Source: Komarekiella atlantica HA4396-MV6 (GTDB lineage Bacteria; Cyanobacteriota; Cyanobacteriia; Cyanobacteriales; Nostocaceae). From it: 64,000 bases of DNA. Numbering within the stretch: the stretch's first letter is position 1; every line of letters begins with the position of its first letter. Location: NCBI GenBank assembly GCA_019359395.1, contig JAHHHK010000019.1, positions 62,001-126,000 on the forward strand, in the 5' to 3' direction. Below, piece by piece: positions 42,062-52,509 of the stretch. Under the pieces are notes generated by a model, which was not told where the DNA came from, did not search any database, and saw only the letters and a program-made list of their open reading frames with translations. Made by a program: the position numbers and the translations under genes.

Positions 42062-44746
42062 ATGCTGGAATCATATCGTAAACACGTTGCCGAAAGAGCA
42101 GCACTGGGAATTCCCCCTTTACCTTTGGATGCAAAGCAAACGTCAGAGTTGTGTGAATTACTGAAAAATCCGCCAAAGAGTGAAGCAGATACATTATTGC
42201 ATTTATTGCGCGATCGCATTCCCCCTGGTGTTGATGCAGCAGCTTACGTCAAAGCTGGGTTTCTCACCGCCATTGCCAAAAAAGAAATCACCAGCCCCTT
42301 GATTTCGCGCATAGAAGCGGTGGAATTGTTAGGGACAATGGTAGGTGGCTATAATGTGCAATCTTTAATCGATTTGCTGCAATTCCCCACTGTATCCGTT
42401 TCCGACTCTTCCGAAACACCGCTGGTGATGGGGGGACAAGGAAAGGAACCCATCGCCGCTTATGCCGCCAACGCTTTAAGCAAAATTTTGTTGGTGTACG
42501 ACGCCTACCACGATGTCTTAGAATTATCTAAAACCAATCCCTTCGCCAAGCGGGTAATTGACTCTTGGGCAGAAGCCGAGTGGTTTACCCGGCGTCCCAC
42601 ACTACCAGAAGCTATCACCGTTACTGTCTTCAAAGTTCCTGGCGAAACCAACACCGACGATTTATCCCCCGCCCAAAGCGCCACCACACGCCCGGATATT
42701 CCCTTGCACGCCTTAGTAATGCTAGAGTCACGGCAACCGGGAAGTTTAGCAACAATTGCCGAGTTAAAGAAAAAAGGGCATCCTGTAGCTTACGTAGGGG
42801 ATGTAGTTGGTACAGGTTCCTCGCGCAAATCTGCCATTAACTCTGTGTTGTGGCATCTGGGAAATGATATACCTTTTGTGCCGAACAAACGCGCTGGGGG
42901 GTATATTTTAGGTGGTGCGATCGCGCCAATCTTCTTTAACACAGCTGAAGATGCAGGTGCTTTGCCCATTCAATGCGATGTCACCAAACTAGAAACTGGT
43001 ATGGTGATTACCATCCATCCCTACAAAGGCGAAATCACCACTGTAGAGACGTTGCATGCAACGTCTCTACATGGAACGTCTAGCGAAGTTATTTCTACCT
43101 TCACCCTCAAACCCGATACCATTCTCGATGAAGTCCGTGCAGGTGGACGTATCCCCCTACTTATTGGGCGTACCCTCACCGATAAAACTCGTCAAGCACT
43201 TGGTTTAGAACCCAGCACCGTTTTCATCCGTCCTCAACAACCCTCCGACACAGGTAAAGGTTATACCCAAGCACAGAAAATGGTTGGTAAAGCCTGCGGA
43301 TTACCTGGTGTACGTCCTGGTACATCTTGTGAACCCATGATGACCACCGTCGGTTCTCAAGATACCACAGGCCCAATGACCCGCGACGAATTAAAAGAAC
43401 TCGCCTGTCTTGGCTTTAGTGCAGATTTGGTGATGCAGAGTTTTTGTCACACAGCCGCTTATCCCAAACCAGTTGACATCCAAACTCAGCAAGAACTACC
43501 CGACTTTTTCGCCTCCCGTGGCGGTGTCGCTTTGCGTCCTGGTGATGGGATTATTCACTCTTGGCTCAACCGAATGCTGCTACCCGATACTGTCGGAACA
43601 GGCGGAGACTCTCACACTCGCTTCCCTTTAGGTATTTCCTTCCCCGCAGGTTCCGGGTTAGTAGCCTTTGCGGGTGCTTTGGGTGTAATGCCTTTGGATA
43701 TGCCAGAATCGGTATTGGTCAAATTTAAAGGTGAATTGCAACCCGGTATCACCTTGCGAGATGTTGTAAATGCCATTCCCTACGTAGCAATTCAAAAAGG
43801 TTTGCTGACAGTAGAGAAGCAAAATAAGAAAAACGTCTTCTCTGGAAAGATTCTAGAGATGGAAGGCTTACCAAATTTGAAAGTTGAACAAGCTTTTGAA
43901 CTTACTGACGCTAGTGCCGAACGTTCCTGTGCAGGCTGTACAATTAAGCTGAGTGTAGAGACAGTTGCCGAATATCTGCGTTCTAATGTAGTGCTGCTGA
44001 AGAATATGGCAGCCAGAGGTTACAAAGATGCGCGTACTATCCTGCGCCGCGTCGCCAAAATGGAAGAATGGTTAGCCAATCCCGTGCTAATAGAAGCTGA
44101 TGCAAATGCAGAGTATGCCGAAATTATCGAAATTGATTTGAACGAAATCAAAGAACCAATTGTAGCGGCTCCTAATGATCCTGATAATGTAAAATTATTA
44201 TCGGACGTTGCTAATGATGCTGTGCAAGAAGTATTTGTCGGTTCTTGTATGACGAATATCGGTCATTATCGGGCAACAGCTAAAGTTTTAGAAGGTGCAG
44301 GCGAAGTAAAAACTCGCTTGTGGGTTTGTCCACCAACTCGCATGGATGAACACCAACTTAAAGAAGAAGGTGTGTACGATATTTTTGATGCTGCAAAAGC
44401 GCGGACAGAAATGCCAGGATGCAGTTTATGTATGGGTAATCAGGCGCGAGTTGCTGATGGAACAACGGTATTTTCTACCTCTACCCGCAACTTCAATAAT
44501 CGCATGGGTAAAGATGCGCGAGTGTATCTTGGTTCAGCAGAATTAGCAGCAGTTTGTGCGCTGTTAGGACGCATTCCCACAGTACAGGAATATATGGATA
44601 TTGTGGCGAATAAGATTCATCCTTTTGCCGATGATTTGTATCGGTATTTAAACTTTGATCAAATTGTTGGCTTTGAGGATGAAGGGCGCGTGATTCCGTT
44701 GGAAGATATGCCAAGGCTTGAGGACATTTTAGGTATGCCAGCTTAA
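42062..44746 (+). CDS. acnB: Bifunctional aconitate hydratase B
   Basis: About 894 residues from the ATG at 42062 ([20 protein letters not shown]), the usual start, with GGAG 8 bases upstream. The longer TTG start at 42038 is unlikely. The order is AcnB type: N-terminal HEAT-like domain, swivel domain ([20 protein letters not shown]), then the catalytic core with [33 protein letters not shown] and [12 protein letters not shown] supplies two cluster ligands. It isomerises citrate and isocitrate. Oddly, a 28-bp palindromic repeat lies in frame at 43043-43070 and gives an extra stretch of about 13 residues ([13 protein letters not shown]) in the swivel domain. Confidence 0.96.
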   Translation: MLESYRKHVAERAALGIPPLPLDAKQTSELCELLKNPPKSEADTLLHLLRDRIPPGVDAAAYVKAGFLTAIAKKEITSPLISRIEAVELLGTMVGGYNVQSLIDLLQFPTVSVSDSSETPLVMGGQGKEPIAAYAANALSKILLVYDAYHDVLELSKTNPFAKRVIDSWAEAEWFTRRPTLPEAITVTVFKVPGETNTDDLSPAQSATTRPDIPLHALVMLESRQPGSLATIAELKKKGHPVAYVGDVVGTGSSRKSAINSVLWHLGNDIPFVPNKRAGGYILGGAIAPIFFNTAEDAGALPIQCDVTKLETGMVITIHPYKGEITTVETLHATSLHGTSSEVISTFTLKPDTILDEVRAGGRIPLLIGRTLTDKTRQALGLEPSTVFIRPQQPSDTGKGYTQAQKMVGKACGLPGVRPGTSCEPMMTTVGSQDTTGPMTRDELKELACLGFSADLVMQSFCHTAAYPKPVDIQTQQELPDFFASRGGVALRPGDGIIHSWLNRMLLPDTVGTGGDSHTRFPLGISFPAGSGLVAFAGALGVMPLDMPESVLVKFKGELQPGITLRDVVNAIPYVAIQKGLLTVEKQNKKNVFSGKILEMEGLPNLKVEQAFELTDASAERSCAGCTIKLSVETVAEYLRSNVVLLKNMAARGYKDARTILRRVAKMEEWLANPVLIEADANAEYAEIIEIDLNEIKEPIVAAPNDPDNVKLLSDVANDAVQEVFVGSCMTNIGHYRATAKVLEGAGEVKTRLWVCPPTRMDEHQLKEEGVYDIFDAAKARTEMPGCSLCMGNQARVADGTTVFSTSTRNFNNRMGKDARVYLGSAELAAVCALLGRIPTVQEYMDIVANKIHPFADDLYRYLNFDQIVGFEDEGRVIPLEDMPRLEDILGMPA
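43043..43070. repeat. Dispersed palindrome inside acnB, copy 4
   Basis: A perfect 28-bp palindrome with half-site GTAGAGACGTTGCA, matching the intergenic copies at 782, 8356 and 24125. It is translated in frame as part of AcnB. Confidence 0.92.
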
Positions 44747-44750
44747 CTAG

Positions 44751-44779
44751 ATTCCCGACTTCTGTTAGAAGTCGGGAAT
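44751..44779 (+). terminator. acnB 3' stem-loop
   Basis: Perfect 13-bp arms ATTCCCGACTTCT and AGAAGTCGGGAAT with a 3-nt loop, 4 bases after the stop. The right arm is then repeated: 14-bp units GAAGTCGGGAATCT occur three times in tandem at 44768-44809. There is no T-run, so it may terminate bidirectionally with the convergent CsbD gene. Confidence 0.7.
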
Positions 44780-44817
44780 CTGAAGTCGGGAATCTGAAGT
44801 CGGGAATCTGAACAAGC

Positions 44818-45000
44818 CTATTCTAAAGACTTTTTAACATCATCTTTGATGTTTTCAACAGTGTGGCGAATTTGGGATTCGGCTTGCTTAGCTTGACCTT
44901 CAGCTTTGTCATTAGGGTTGCCAGTAACTTCGCCTACTATCTCTTGTACCTTGCCTTCAATATTTTTAGCAACAGCTTTTGCTCTATCTTCAATACTCAT
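44818..45000 (-). CDS. CsbD-family stress protein
   Basis: A 60-residue hydrophilic helical protein, MSIEDRAKAVAKNIEGKVQE then IVGEVTGNPNDKAEGQAKQAES, the CsbD signature. Members are induced by general stress in many bacteria; the mechanism is unknown. A GGAGCT ribosome site precedes the ATG. It opens a group of stress-type genes that continues at 45916 and 46254. Confidence 0.93.
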   Translation of the reverse strand: MSIEDRAKAVAKNIEGKVQEIVGEVTGNPNDKAEGQAKQAESQIRHTVENIKDDVKKSLE

Positions 45001-45915
45001 CTTTAGCTCCTAGGTTTATTGATTTATTTGGTCAGTATTGCTTAGTAAGTTATGCAATGTTCTTATACTATATTTGTGCAATGTTTAATTCTTCTATCTG
45101 GAGTTATTTTTATGAAAAAATTTTTTGTCCGTTGTATATAGCTTTTTAAAAGATTGGTTCATCTTGGAGAATTTAACAAAGTAGCCAAAAGATATAAGCC
45201 AATGGTTCCATAGCTATATCTTTTGATAAATGCCTTTCAGCCTACAGGTAGACTCTGTATAGAGAATATATTGATAAATTACTTACTATTGTCAGAGGTT
45301 GTTAAAAACTATATAGATTAACTTAATCTTTTAGTATATATCCAAAGAAAAAATTCCATAAATAGTATTAGGCTTTAATTATTAACGCTTATCTTAAGTA
45401 AGATTTAAGTTTTTGACTAGTAATAATATAGTAGATTCCTTGATTTACCAATGGTTGTTTATGTGAAGTTAAAGTAAGCAACTATTAGCTTGATAGTGGA
45501 AATAAACTAATTTATCAACCAAATTTTATCTAAGTAATGATAATAGTAAATTTATATTTTACATAGGTGCATCAATATGCGATCGCAATATTTATATTAA
45601 TGCCATCTTTGGATGCTACGATGGTGCAAGCACGCGCCTGGCGTAGGCGATCGCATACTTTGAAGACCCTTATCTCAGTTAAATTGTGTCTTTTCAGATT
45701 TGATCCAAACTAATCCCGTAGTAGAAAGTTTTTGCCAGATTTCAAAGGTGGCGTTCCGGGATTTGGATAAAGTCGAACCTATAGATTCAAATAATATCTA
45801 AAGATTTTCGATATTAGTTCGCTAGATAGATCAAGAATTTTGTAACTTAATTTTAATATGAAATAGTCAAAAGCAAGTAAAACCGCATTTTTGCAGAGAA
45901 AAGGAGACATTTGTT
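45001..45915. other. Long AT-rich intergenic region
   Basis: About 915 bp between the divergent CsbD and GlsB-type genes with no ORF support. A small block near 45575-45657 contains two HIP1 sites. It is long enough for a non-coding RNA or a complex stress promoter, but no specific motif is recognised. Confidence 0.5.
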
Positions 45916-46194
45916 ATGGGTAACATCATTGCTTGGTTAGTTTTAGGGTTGATTGCAGGTGCGTTAGCCAAATTCTTTTATCCAGGACAACAAGGTGGCG
46001 GTATCTTATCTACTATCGTGTTAGGAATTCTCGGAGCGGTAGTTGGGGGTTATCTAGGACAAGTATTGTTAGGAAGTGGTTCGGCAGCAGCAGCATCCGT
46101 AGGCGCTTTATCACTCGGAAGTATTTTATTTGCCGTTCTTGGTGCAATGCTATTGATCTTCCTTTGGGGTTTACTAACTCGTAGAGCTGTGTAA
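45916..46194 (+). CDS. GlsB/YeaQ/YmgE-family membrane protein
   Basis: A 92-residue protein with three hydrophobic helices: MGNIIAWLVLGLIAGALAKF, then TIVLGILGAVVGGYLGQVLL after the typical PGQQGGG loop, and GSILFAVLGAMLLIFLWGLL. This is the transglycosylase-associated/GlsB family linked to envelope and general stress. AAGGAG lies 13 bases before the ATG. The next gene follows after 59 bases and is probably cotranscribed. Confidence 0.92.
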   Translation: MGNIIAWLVLGLIAGALAKFFYPGQQGGGILSTIVLGILGAVVGGYLGQVLLGSGSAAAASVGALSLGSILFAVLGAMLLIFLWGLLTRRAV

Positions 46195-46253
46195 TTTTAT
46201 GAGACTCAGCTAATATCATTGTAAAACATTGCTAGTCGCAAGAAACAGATAAA

Positions 46254-47198
46254 ATGACATTAGAAAAAGAGCGAAGATCTGTTGGCGTTTTTGCTAAACG
46301 TTCAGATGCAGAACTTGCACTTCGGGAATTAAAAGCTGCTAATTTTCCAATGCATAAGGTTTCTGTAATTGCGCGAAATGCACAAGAGCAAAGTGATATT
46401 GCTGGTATTGAAGTCAAAGAAAATACTGGCAATATAGCTGAGGAGGGTGCTACTGCTGGAGCAATTACGGGGGGTGCATTAGGTGGTCTGACTGGCTTAC
46501 TACTTGGTTTAGGTCTTTTGGCAATTCCTGGAGTAGGGCCAATCGTCCTAGCTGGAGCCGAAGCAACAGCGATCGCTACGGCTTTAGCTGGTGGTGCGAT
46601 CGGTGCAACCGCAGGTAGTTTAACTGGTGCGCTGTTGGGTTTAGGAGTTCCTGAAGCCCAAGCGCAGGCCTATAGCGACCTAGTATCCAAAGGTTACTAT
46701 TTAGTAATAGTAACAGCTACAGAAGCAGAGATTCGTATTGCCAGAAAGATGTTCCATTATCGTGGCATTCAAAAATGGGACGTTTATAATATGGTTTTAC
46801 CTCCAAGTGGTCGATACAAGTACGGAATTGGTGCTTTTTCTACGCGACAAGACGTCGAAAAAGCACTCACTGAACTGAGGATAGCTGGCTTTCCGATGAG
46901 TCACATCACAGTGATTGCTAAAGATATCAGCACTCTGGCTGGACTTGCTGAAGTATATATCAGCAGTTCCAAAGATAACTTTGTTGCATTACAAATTCCC
47001 GACGATTTAGCTAAATACTATGAAAATCGAGTAACCAAGGGTGATTACCTAGTGTTGCTGAATGGTACTGATATTCATATAGCAGCTGCAAAAACCATTT
47101 TAGAGAATCATAGAATCCAACATTTTCGCATCTATAGCCAACCCGTAGTTAATGCAGATAAAAACGATTACCAGGTTCTTAATAACAAAACTTACTGA
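46254..47198 (+). CDS. General-stress-type protein with two GSP17M-like modules
   Basis: A 314-residue protein. Residues 1-45 (RRSVGVFAKRSDAELALREL...ANFPMHKVSVIAR) and about 190-235 (YGIGAFSTRQDVEKALTELR...FPMSHITVIAKD) are two copies of the same alpha/beta module, like the YflT/GSP17M domain. Between them is a Gly/Ala-rich hydrophobic stretch (about 65-140) that may insert in a membrane or form a glycine-zipper. No catalytic motif is seen. It follows the GlsB-type gene and precedes a sensor kinase, so a stress role is likely but not shown. Confidence 0.75.
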   Translation: MTLEKERRSVGVFAKRSDAELALRELKAANFPMHKVSVIARNAQEQSDIAGIEVKENTGNIAEEGATAGAITGGALGGLTGLLLGLGLLAIPGVGPIVLAGAEATAIATALAGGAIGATAGSLTGALLGLGVPEAQAQAYSDLVSKGYYLVIVTATEAEIRIARKMFHYRGIQKWDVYNMVLPPSGRYKYGIGAFSTRQDVEKALTELRIAGFPMSHITVIAKDISTLAGLAEVYISSSKDNFVALQIPDDLAKYYENRVTKGDYLVLLNGTDIHIAAAKTILENHRIQHFRIYSQPVVNADKNDYQVLNNKTY

Positions 47199-47378
47199 AA
47201 AAATCTTAAGTTATCAGGGTTAAAGGTTTTTATTTTCCTTTTGCCGTTGATATTTTATCCTTAACTAATAAGTATATTCGCTGTCGAACAAGATTCTCGA
47301 CTTATTAGAGAAGTCAGGAATCTAAGGAATGTCATCATACTATCTATAGAGAGATAGCGTAAATAATTACCTTAGATA

Positions 47379-50300
47379 ATGTTAAACAGTTTGAAGATTG
47401 GAACCAAAATTGGAGCAGGTTTTGCCTTGAGCCTGGCAATTCTGACTACAATTGGCCTAATCTCTTACCAAAGCACTAATGAACTAATTGAATCTTCGCG
47501 CCGGGAAAAACATACCTACCAGGTTCTCAATCAGCTAGATCAGTTTAGCTCTCAGTTAATCAATGCTGAAACTGGACAACGCGGTTACATCATCACTGGC
47601 GAACTGCGCTATCTGGAACCTTACAGCACTGCTATAGAAAGATTGGATCAACAAATTAAAGAGCTTCAGAAATTAACAGAAGATAATCCTAATCAACAAA
47701 ATCGGCTTTATAGATTACAGCCATTGATAAATAATAGGATGGCTGTAATGAAAAATGTGATTGAGTTACGGCAAAGTCAAGGCTTGGAACCTGCTCAGAA
47801 GGCTATCATAACAGATAGTGGCAAGCAGTTGATGGATGAGATTCGGAAACTGTTGGAGGCAATGAAAAATGAGGAAAATGTACTGCTGAAGCAGCGTTCG
47901 CAAAAAGCACAAGCAGCTACCAAGCAAACTGTCGCTAGCATTGTCTATGGTATTCCCTCATCTTTTTTAATCTTAGCTTTAGTAGGATTTTTCCTAAGCC
48001 GGCATATCTCAAAACCGTTGAAACAAGTTTCTGATTTAGCGGAAAATATTCGGGATGGTGATTTGTCGGTAAGTTTACCACACAGCGATCGCCAGGATGA
48101 AATTGGCGTATTAACGCGAATTTTCAACCAGATGATTATTAATCTGCAAAACACAACTAAAAAAAATGAGGAGCAAAGATGGCTCAAATCTAATTTGGCT
48201 GAATTTACCCAAATGCTTCAGGGTCAGCGAAATCTAGAAAATGTGTCTCGGTTGATATTGTCGAATCTTGCACCACTAATTGGAGCACCGCAGGGCGTTT
48301 TTTACATGATGGACTCGGTAGACAACCAACCTGTGCTGAAGTTGTTGAGTAGCTATGCTTATAAAGAGCGCAAAAATGTTGCAAATCAGTTTCACTTAGG
48401 TGAAGGGTTGGTCGGGCAGTGTGCCCTAGAAAAACAAAGAATCCTCCTGACTCAAGTTCCGAGTGATTATATTCGCATCAGTTCTGGTTTGGGAGAAAGT
48501 TTGCCGCTCAATATTATTGTGTTACCTATAGTGTTTGAGATGCAGGTAAAAGCCGTAATTGAACTTGCCTCTTTTCAACCTTTTAGCGAGTTGCATTTAA
48601 CATTCTTGGAGCAATTTTGTGAAATTTTGGGTGTGTTTTTGAATAATATCGCTGCCAGTCAACAAACTCAGCAACTACTTCAAGAGTCAGTAACTTTAAC
48701 ACAGGAATTGCAAACCCAGCAAGAAGAATTACAGCAAAGCAATCAACGTTTAGAAGAACAAGCACAAGATTTAGAAGAATCAAGATTTCTCCTGAAGCAA
48801 TCTAACGAAGAATTGCAGCAGTTGAATGAGGAGCTAGAAGAAAAAGCAGAATTATTAGAGGTGCAAAACCGAGAAGTTGCCCGCAAAAATCAGGAAGTTG
48901 AACAGTCGAGAAAGTCTTTGGAAGATAAAGCCGAGCAACTGGCATTGTCTTCAAAATATAAATCGGAATTTCTAGCGAATATGTCCCACGAGTTACGGAC
49001 GCCGCTTAATAGCTTGCTGATTTTAGCACGACTTTTGTCAGACAACTCTGGAGGCAATTTATCAGAAAAACAAGTAGAATATAGTCGGACAATCTACTCT
49101 GCTGGCACGGATCTGCTGGAGTTGATTAATGATATTTTAGATTTGGCAAAAATTGAGTCAGGCACTTTGTCGGTAGATATTTCACGAATATACTTGACAG
49201 ATTTGCAGAGTTCTCTAGAACATACTTTCCGTCAAGTTGCCCAGAATAAAGGACTCAGTTTTGCAATTGAATTAGACGACAGCTTACCAGAGGCAATCTC
49301 TAACGACCCGAAACGCCTGCAACAAGTGCTGAAAAACCTATTGGCTAACGCTTTGAAATTTACCGAACAGGGAGGCGTGAAACTACAGATTAGCATGGTT
49401 GCGGAGGTGGCACAACTTGATGGCAGCAAACACAGCAGTCCGATGATTGCTTTTGCAGTCAGCGATACGGGTATTGGTATTCCAATCGAGAAGCAGAAGA
49501 TCATTTTTGAGGCATTTCAGCAAGCAGATGGCACAACCAGCCGCAAGTTTGGGGGAACTGGCTTAGGTTTGTCGATTAGCCGCGAGCTTGCTCAGCTGTT
49601 GGGAGGGAGAATTGAGCTAGTTAGCCAACCAGGCGAGGGAAGTACCTTTACTCTCTATCTACCGCAGACTTATTTAGGAACTGGGGAAACTACTCAGGAG
49701 CAAGACACAAGAGAGGTTCTTTCTTTGCAACCTGCAAAATCTCAAATACAGGAAGCTAACCCCCGGCCTTCTCTACATCAACCCATAACATCTGAGGTTC
49801 CGCTCACCACAGTAAGCCAACCTTCGGACTTACCTTTATCAGCGAAGCAAATCCCCAATCTACCTAATGAAGTCGCAGATGATCGGGATACAATTCAAAG
49901 CGGCGATCGCATTTTACTCGTAATCGAGGATGACGATAAATTTGCTCGCATCTTACTAGAAATGGCACGTGAACAGGGCTTTAAAGTGATCGTTGCTTTG
50001 CATAGTAAACAAGGCTTAATGCTAGCTCAACAATTTAAGCCCGATGCGATTACGCTAGATATTCACATGCCACAGATGGACGGTTGGTCGGTACTGGATC
50101 GTTTAAAACGCGATCCAGACACCAGACACATACCAGTACACATCCTTTCTGGTGATGACAGACAGCAACGGGGATTACAGCTAGGAGCGATTACCTACCT
50201 GCAAAAACCTGTCTCTCCAGAAGATTTAACTCAGGTATTGACTGAAATTAAAGGCTTTATTGAGCGTAAGGTAAAAAATCTTTTAATAATTGAAGATGAC

Positions 50301-51077
50301 CCTGTACAAGCCCAAAGTATCATCGAATTAATCGGCAATGGCGATGTCCAGAGTACGGCAGTGGGTACGGGAGCAGAAGCACTCTCAATCTTGCGATCAA
50401 ATCGCTTTGATTGTATCGTCCTAGATTTAGGTTTGCCCGATATGAGCGGGTTTGAACTGATTGAGCAAATTAAGCAAGAATCCAGCTTTTTGAAACTGCC
50501 AATTATTATCTACACTGGCAAAGAACTAAATCGACAAGAAGAAAGCCAACTCAGGGGACTGGCAGAAACAATTATCATTAAGAATGTGCGATCGCCAGAA
50601 CGATTGTTAGATGAAACTGCCTTATTCTTGCATCGAGTGCAAGCACATTTACCCCCGCCTAAACGTCAGATATTAGAGCAACTGCGCCAAACCGATCCAG
50701 TTCTAGCTAATCGGAAAATTTTGATTGTAGATGATGACTTGCGTAATATTTTTGCCCTTACCAGTTTCTTAGAAAGCTATCAAATGGAGGTGCTGTTTGC
50801 TGAAAATGGCAGAGATGGTATTGAGATGCTGCAAGCTAATGCCGATATTAGTATAGTTTTAATGGATGTGATGATGCCAGAAATGGATGGTTATGAAACA
50901 ACTCGCGCCATCCGCCAGCAACAACAGTTCCGCTCACTACCAATTATTGCTTTAACTGCAAAAGCCATGCCAGGCGATCGCGAAAAATGCATCGAAGCTG
51001 GAGCCTCTGATTACATTACCAAACCTGTGGATACTGAACAACTGCTTTCATTATTGCGGGTTTGGTTGTATCGGTAG
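47379..51077 (+). CDS. Hybrid sensor histidine kinase, CHASE3-HAMP-GAF-HK-REC-REC-REC
   Basis: A 1232-residue inner-membrane kinase. Order: transmembrane helix (about 10-30), CHASE3-like periplasmic domain (about 35-180, with AETGQRGYIITGE), second helix (about 185-207), HAMP, GAF (about 280-420), long coiled coil (about 425-525), HisKA with FLANMSHELRTPLN (phosphorylated His537), HATPase (NLLANALKF, DTGIGIP, FGGTGLGLSIS), then three receivers with Asp894, Asp1016 and Asp1163. All three have a conserved Lys, although REC2 reads IIIKN. There is no HPt or output domain, so phosphate must pass to a separate protein. It lies just after the stress-protein genes. Confidence 0.95.
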   Translation: MLNSLKIGTKIGAGFALSLAILTTIGLISYQSTNELIESSRREKHTYQVLNQLDQFSSQLINAETGQRGYIITGELRYLEPYSTAIERLDQQIKELQKLTEDNPNQQNRLYRLQPLINNRMAVMKNVIELRQSQGLEPAQKAIITDSGKQLMDEIRKLLEAMKNEENVLLKQRSQKAQAATKQTVASIVYGIPSSFLILALVGFFLSRHISKPLKQVSDLAENIRDGDLSVSLPHSDRQDEIGVLTRIFNQMIINLQNTTKKNEEQRWLKSNLAEFTQMLQGQRNLENVSRLILSNLAPLIGAPQGVFYMMDSVDNQPVLKLLSSYAYKERKNVANQFHLGEGLVGQCALEKQRILLTQVPSDYIRISSGLGESLPLNIIVLPIVFEMQVKAVIELASFQPFSELHLTFLEQFCEILGVFLNNIAASQQTQQLLQESVTLTQELQTQQEELQQSNQRLEEQAQDLEESRFLLKQSNEELQQLNEELEEKAELLEVQNREVARKNQEVEQSRKSLEDKAEQLALSSKYKSEFLANMSHELRTPLNSLLILARLLSDNSGGNLSEKQVEYSRTIYSAGTDLLELINDILDLAKIESGTLSVDISRIYLTDLQSSLEHTFRQVAQNKGLSFAIELDDSLPEAISNDPKRLQQVLKNLLANALKFTEQGGVKLQISMVAEVAQLDGSKHSSPMIAFAVSDTGIGIPIEKQKIIFEAFQQADGTTSRKFGGTGLGLSISRELAQLLGGRIELVSQPGEGSTFTLYLPQTYLGTGETTQEQDTREVLSLQPAKSQIQEANPRPSLHQPITSEVPLTTVSQPSDLPLSAKQIPNLPNEVADDRDTIQSGDRILLVIEDDDKFARILLEMAREQGFKVIVALHSKQGLMLAQQFKPDAITLDIHMPQMDGWSVLDRLKRDPDTRHIPVHILSGDDRQQRGLQLGAITYLQKPVSPEDLTQVLTEIKGFIERKVKNLLIIEDDPVQAQSIIELIGNGDVQSTAVGTGAEALSILRSNRFDCIVLDLGLPDMSGFELIEQIKQESSFLKLPIIIYTGKELNRQEESQLRGLAETIIIKNVRSPERLLDETALFLHRVQAHLPPPKRQILEQLRQTDPVLANRKILIVDDDLRNIFALTSFLESYQMEVLFAENGRDGIEMLQANADISIVLMDVMMPEMDGYETTRAIRQQQQFRSLPIIALTAKAMPGDREKCIEAGASDYITKPVDTEQLLSLLRVWLYR

Positions 51078-51136
51078 AATTTGTCATTTGTCATTTGTCA
51101 TTAGACATCTTGCAAAAATCCTAGTTTTTTATTAGA

Positions 51137-51265
51137 ACCACAGATGTAGACGCGCAGCGGCTTCCCGCAGGGTACACTGATAAACACAGCGAAAAGTTCT
51201 GCGGGAGGGTTTCCCTCCGCAGGAAACTTTTCAAGACAGATAAATTATCGCCGTTCATCTGTGGT
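51137..51265. repeat. Inverted-repeat element with GCAGAG-family blocks
   Basis: Ends ACCACAGATG (51137-51146) and CATCTGTGGT (51256-51265) are exact reverse complements. The inside carries a strong hairpin, GCGGGAGGGTTTCCCTCCGC, and GAAACTTTTCAAGACAG. It separates the convergent kinase and minus-strand operon. Confidence 0.8.
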
Positions 51266-51296
51266 TTAATTTTCATAAAATTGACCTTATTTCGAG

Positions 51297-52478
51297 TTAA
51301 GACTTTTTAGTCTTTTTGCGTGCGGCGTCGCGCACTTGTTGATTTAGCAAATAGCCAAAGCCGGCTGCTTCTATACGATGCACAAACTCTTCGCGGGTAT
51401 GGGAGAGTGCTTTGGCAGTGGCATCCAGATTCCAGTTGTATTTAGCTAGCTTGCTGAGTAAATAAGCACGGCGAGTTTGGGCTTCTGAGAGACGATAGAT
51501 TTTGAGGTACTCTATTTCTCCAGTTTCCCGCGCGATCGCTTCCCCGATATAATTTTCGTATTTGGGTTGCAGATTAGTCATAAATCGTTGCAGCACAAAG
51601 GGCCCAGCCGTATAAACTCTTTGGGAATGCAGTTCGCGTTGTAGTAGTCCTTCCGCCATGAACCCCTGAAATGATGCCCAATCTGATCGCATTTTGGCGA
51701 TCGCTCCTCTCAAATCTGCCAAACTATTAATCTTAGACTCATCTACAGATACATCCATTGGCAAGGTCGTATCGTAAAGCAAGCCGTACTGGTAAATCAA
51801 GTCACTGTAAAAATCCTCTAGCAAACTAGTGTGCAAAGCCCGATAATCATCTGGCGTGGGAACCACAAAAGCAGAGGCTAAAGCTTCAGCAACAAATACT
51901 AATACTCCAACTTGTTGACTATGGATCTCAAACACCCGCAAAGCATCTTCCAATCCCGCAATATAACGCCCACTCACAGCAGTTTCATAGCGCGAACCCA
52001 GTCCGTGAGATAGGGCATACCGAGAATACTCACTCCAAGCAATATCGGGGCCAGAGAAAAACAACGACAAAAAACCTTCCATTGCCAAGTGTAGTGGTAA
52101 AAACCTGAGTTGATTAACTGATTCTCGCTTAGCCATGCGATGCATCAACCGCACACTTGCACAACCGCAGTCCAAACGCTTACCATCAGGCTTAACTATC
52201 TGTCCGCCAAAACTTGCCACCGGACTACCATCATCACTCCAAGACATTACCAGCCCGTGAGGTACATAAGAAAAGTACTTCATACCTGGTTTTGTAATCT
52301 CACCTTCTAGGGAGACAACTGTAATATCTTCGTCATAAGAACGGCGCAGCAAGCGCAAGTCACCATGCACTTGATGCCGCAGTAGTGGCACAATGCGGAC
52401 TGCTCCCCGGACTTGGGAAGGTGCAATTTCTAAACCTTTCAGAGATATGTCTGTTAATAATTTGCTTTTGAGTGCCAT
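51297..52478 (-). CDS. Uncharacterised protein with C-terminal Fis-like HTH, partner of vWA protein
   Basis: A 393-residue cytoplasmic protein. The N-terminal ~130 residues are beta-rich (VRIVPLLRHQVHGDLRLLRR, VVSLEGEITKPGMKYFSYVP) and include the Cys-rich LDCGCASVRL. The middle is helical. The C-terminal ~55 residues contain a Fis-like helix-turn-helix (YNWNLDATAKALSHTREEFV) and a basic end RDAARKKTKKS. No enzyme motif is recognised. The N-terminus faintly recalls ARPP-type domains, but I cannot confirm this. It lies downstream of the vWA gene on the same strand, across a 21-bp repeat array, so the two probably act together. Confidence 0.6.
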   Translation of the reverse strand: MALKSKLLTDISLKGLEIAPSQVRGAVRIVPLLRHQVHGDLRLLRRSYDEDITVVSLEGEITKPGMKYFSYVPHGLVMSWSDDGSPVASFGGQIVKPDGKRLDCGCASVRLMHRMAKRESVNQLRFLPLHLAMEGFLSLFFSGPDIAWSEYSRYALSHGLGSRYETAVSGRYIAGLEDALRVFEIHSQQVGVLVFVAEALASAFVVPTPDDYRALHTSLLEDFYSDLIYQYGLLYDTTLPMDVSVDESKINSLADLRGAIAKMRSDWASFQGFMAEGLLQRELHSQRVYTAGPFVLQRFMTNLQPKYENYIGEAIARETGEIEYLKIYRLSEAQTRRAYLLSKLAKYNWNLDATAKALSHTREEFVHRIEAAGFGYLLNQQVRDAARKKTKKS

Positions 52479-52509
52479 ATTTAATAGTCAAAATATAAGT
52501 TTTAGCCTC

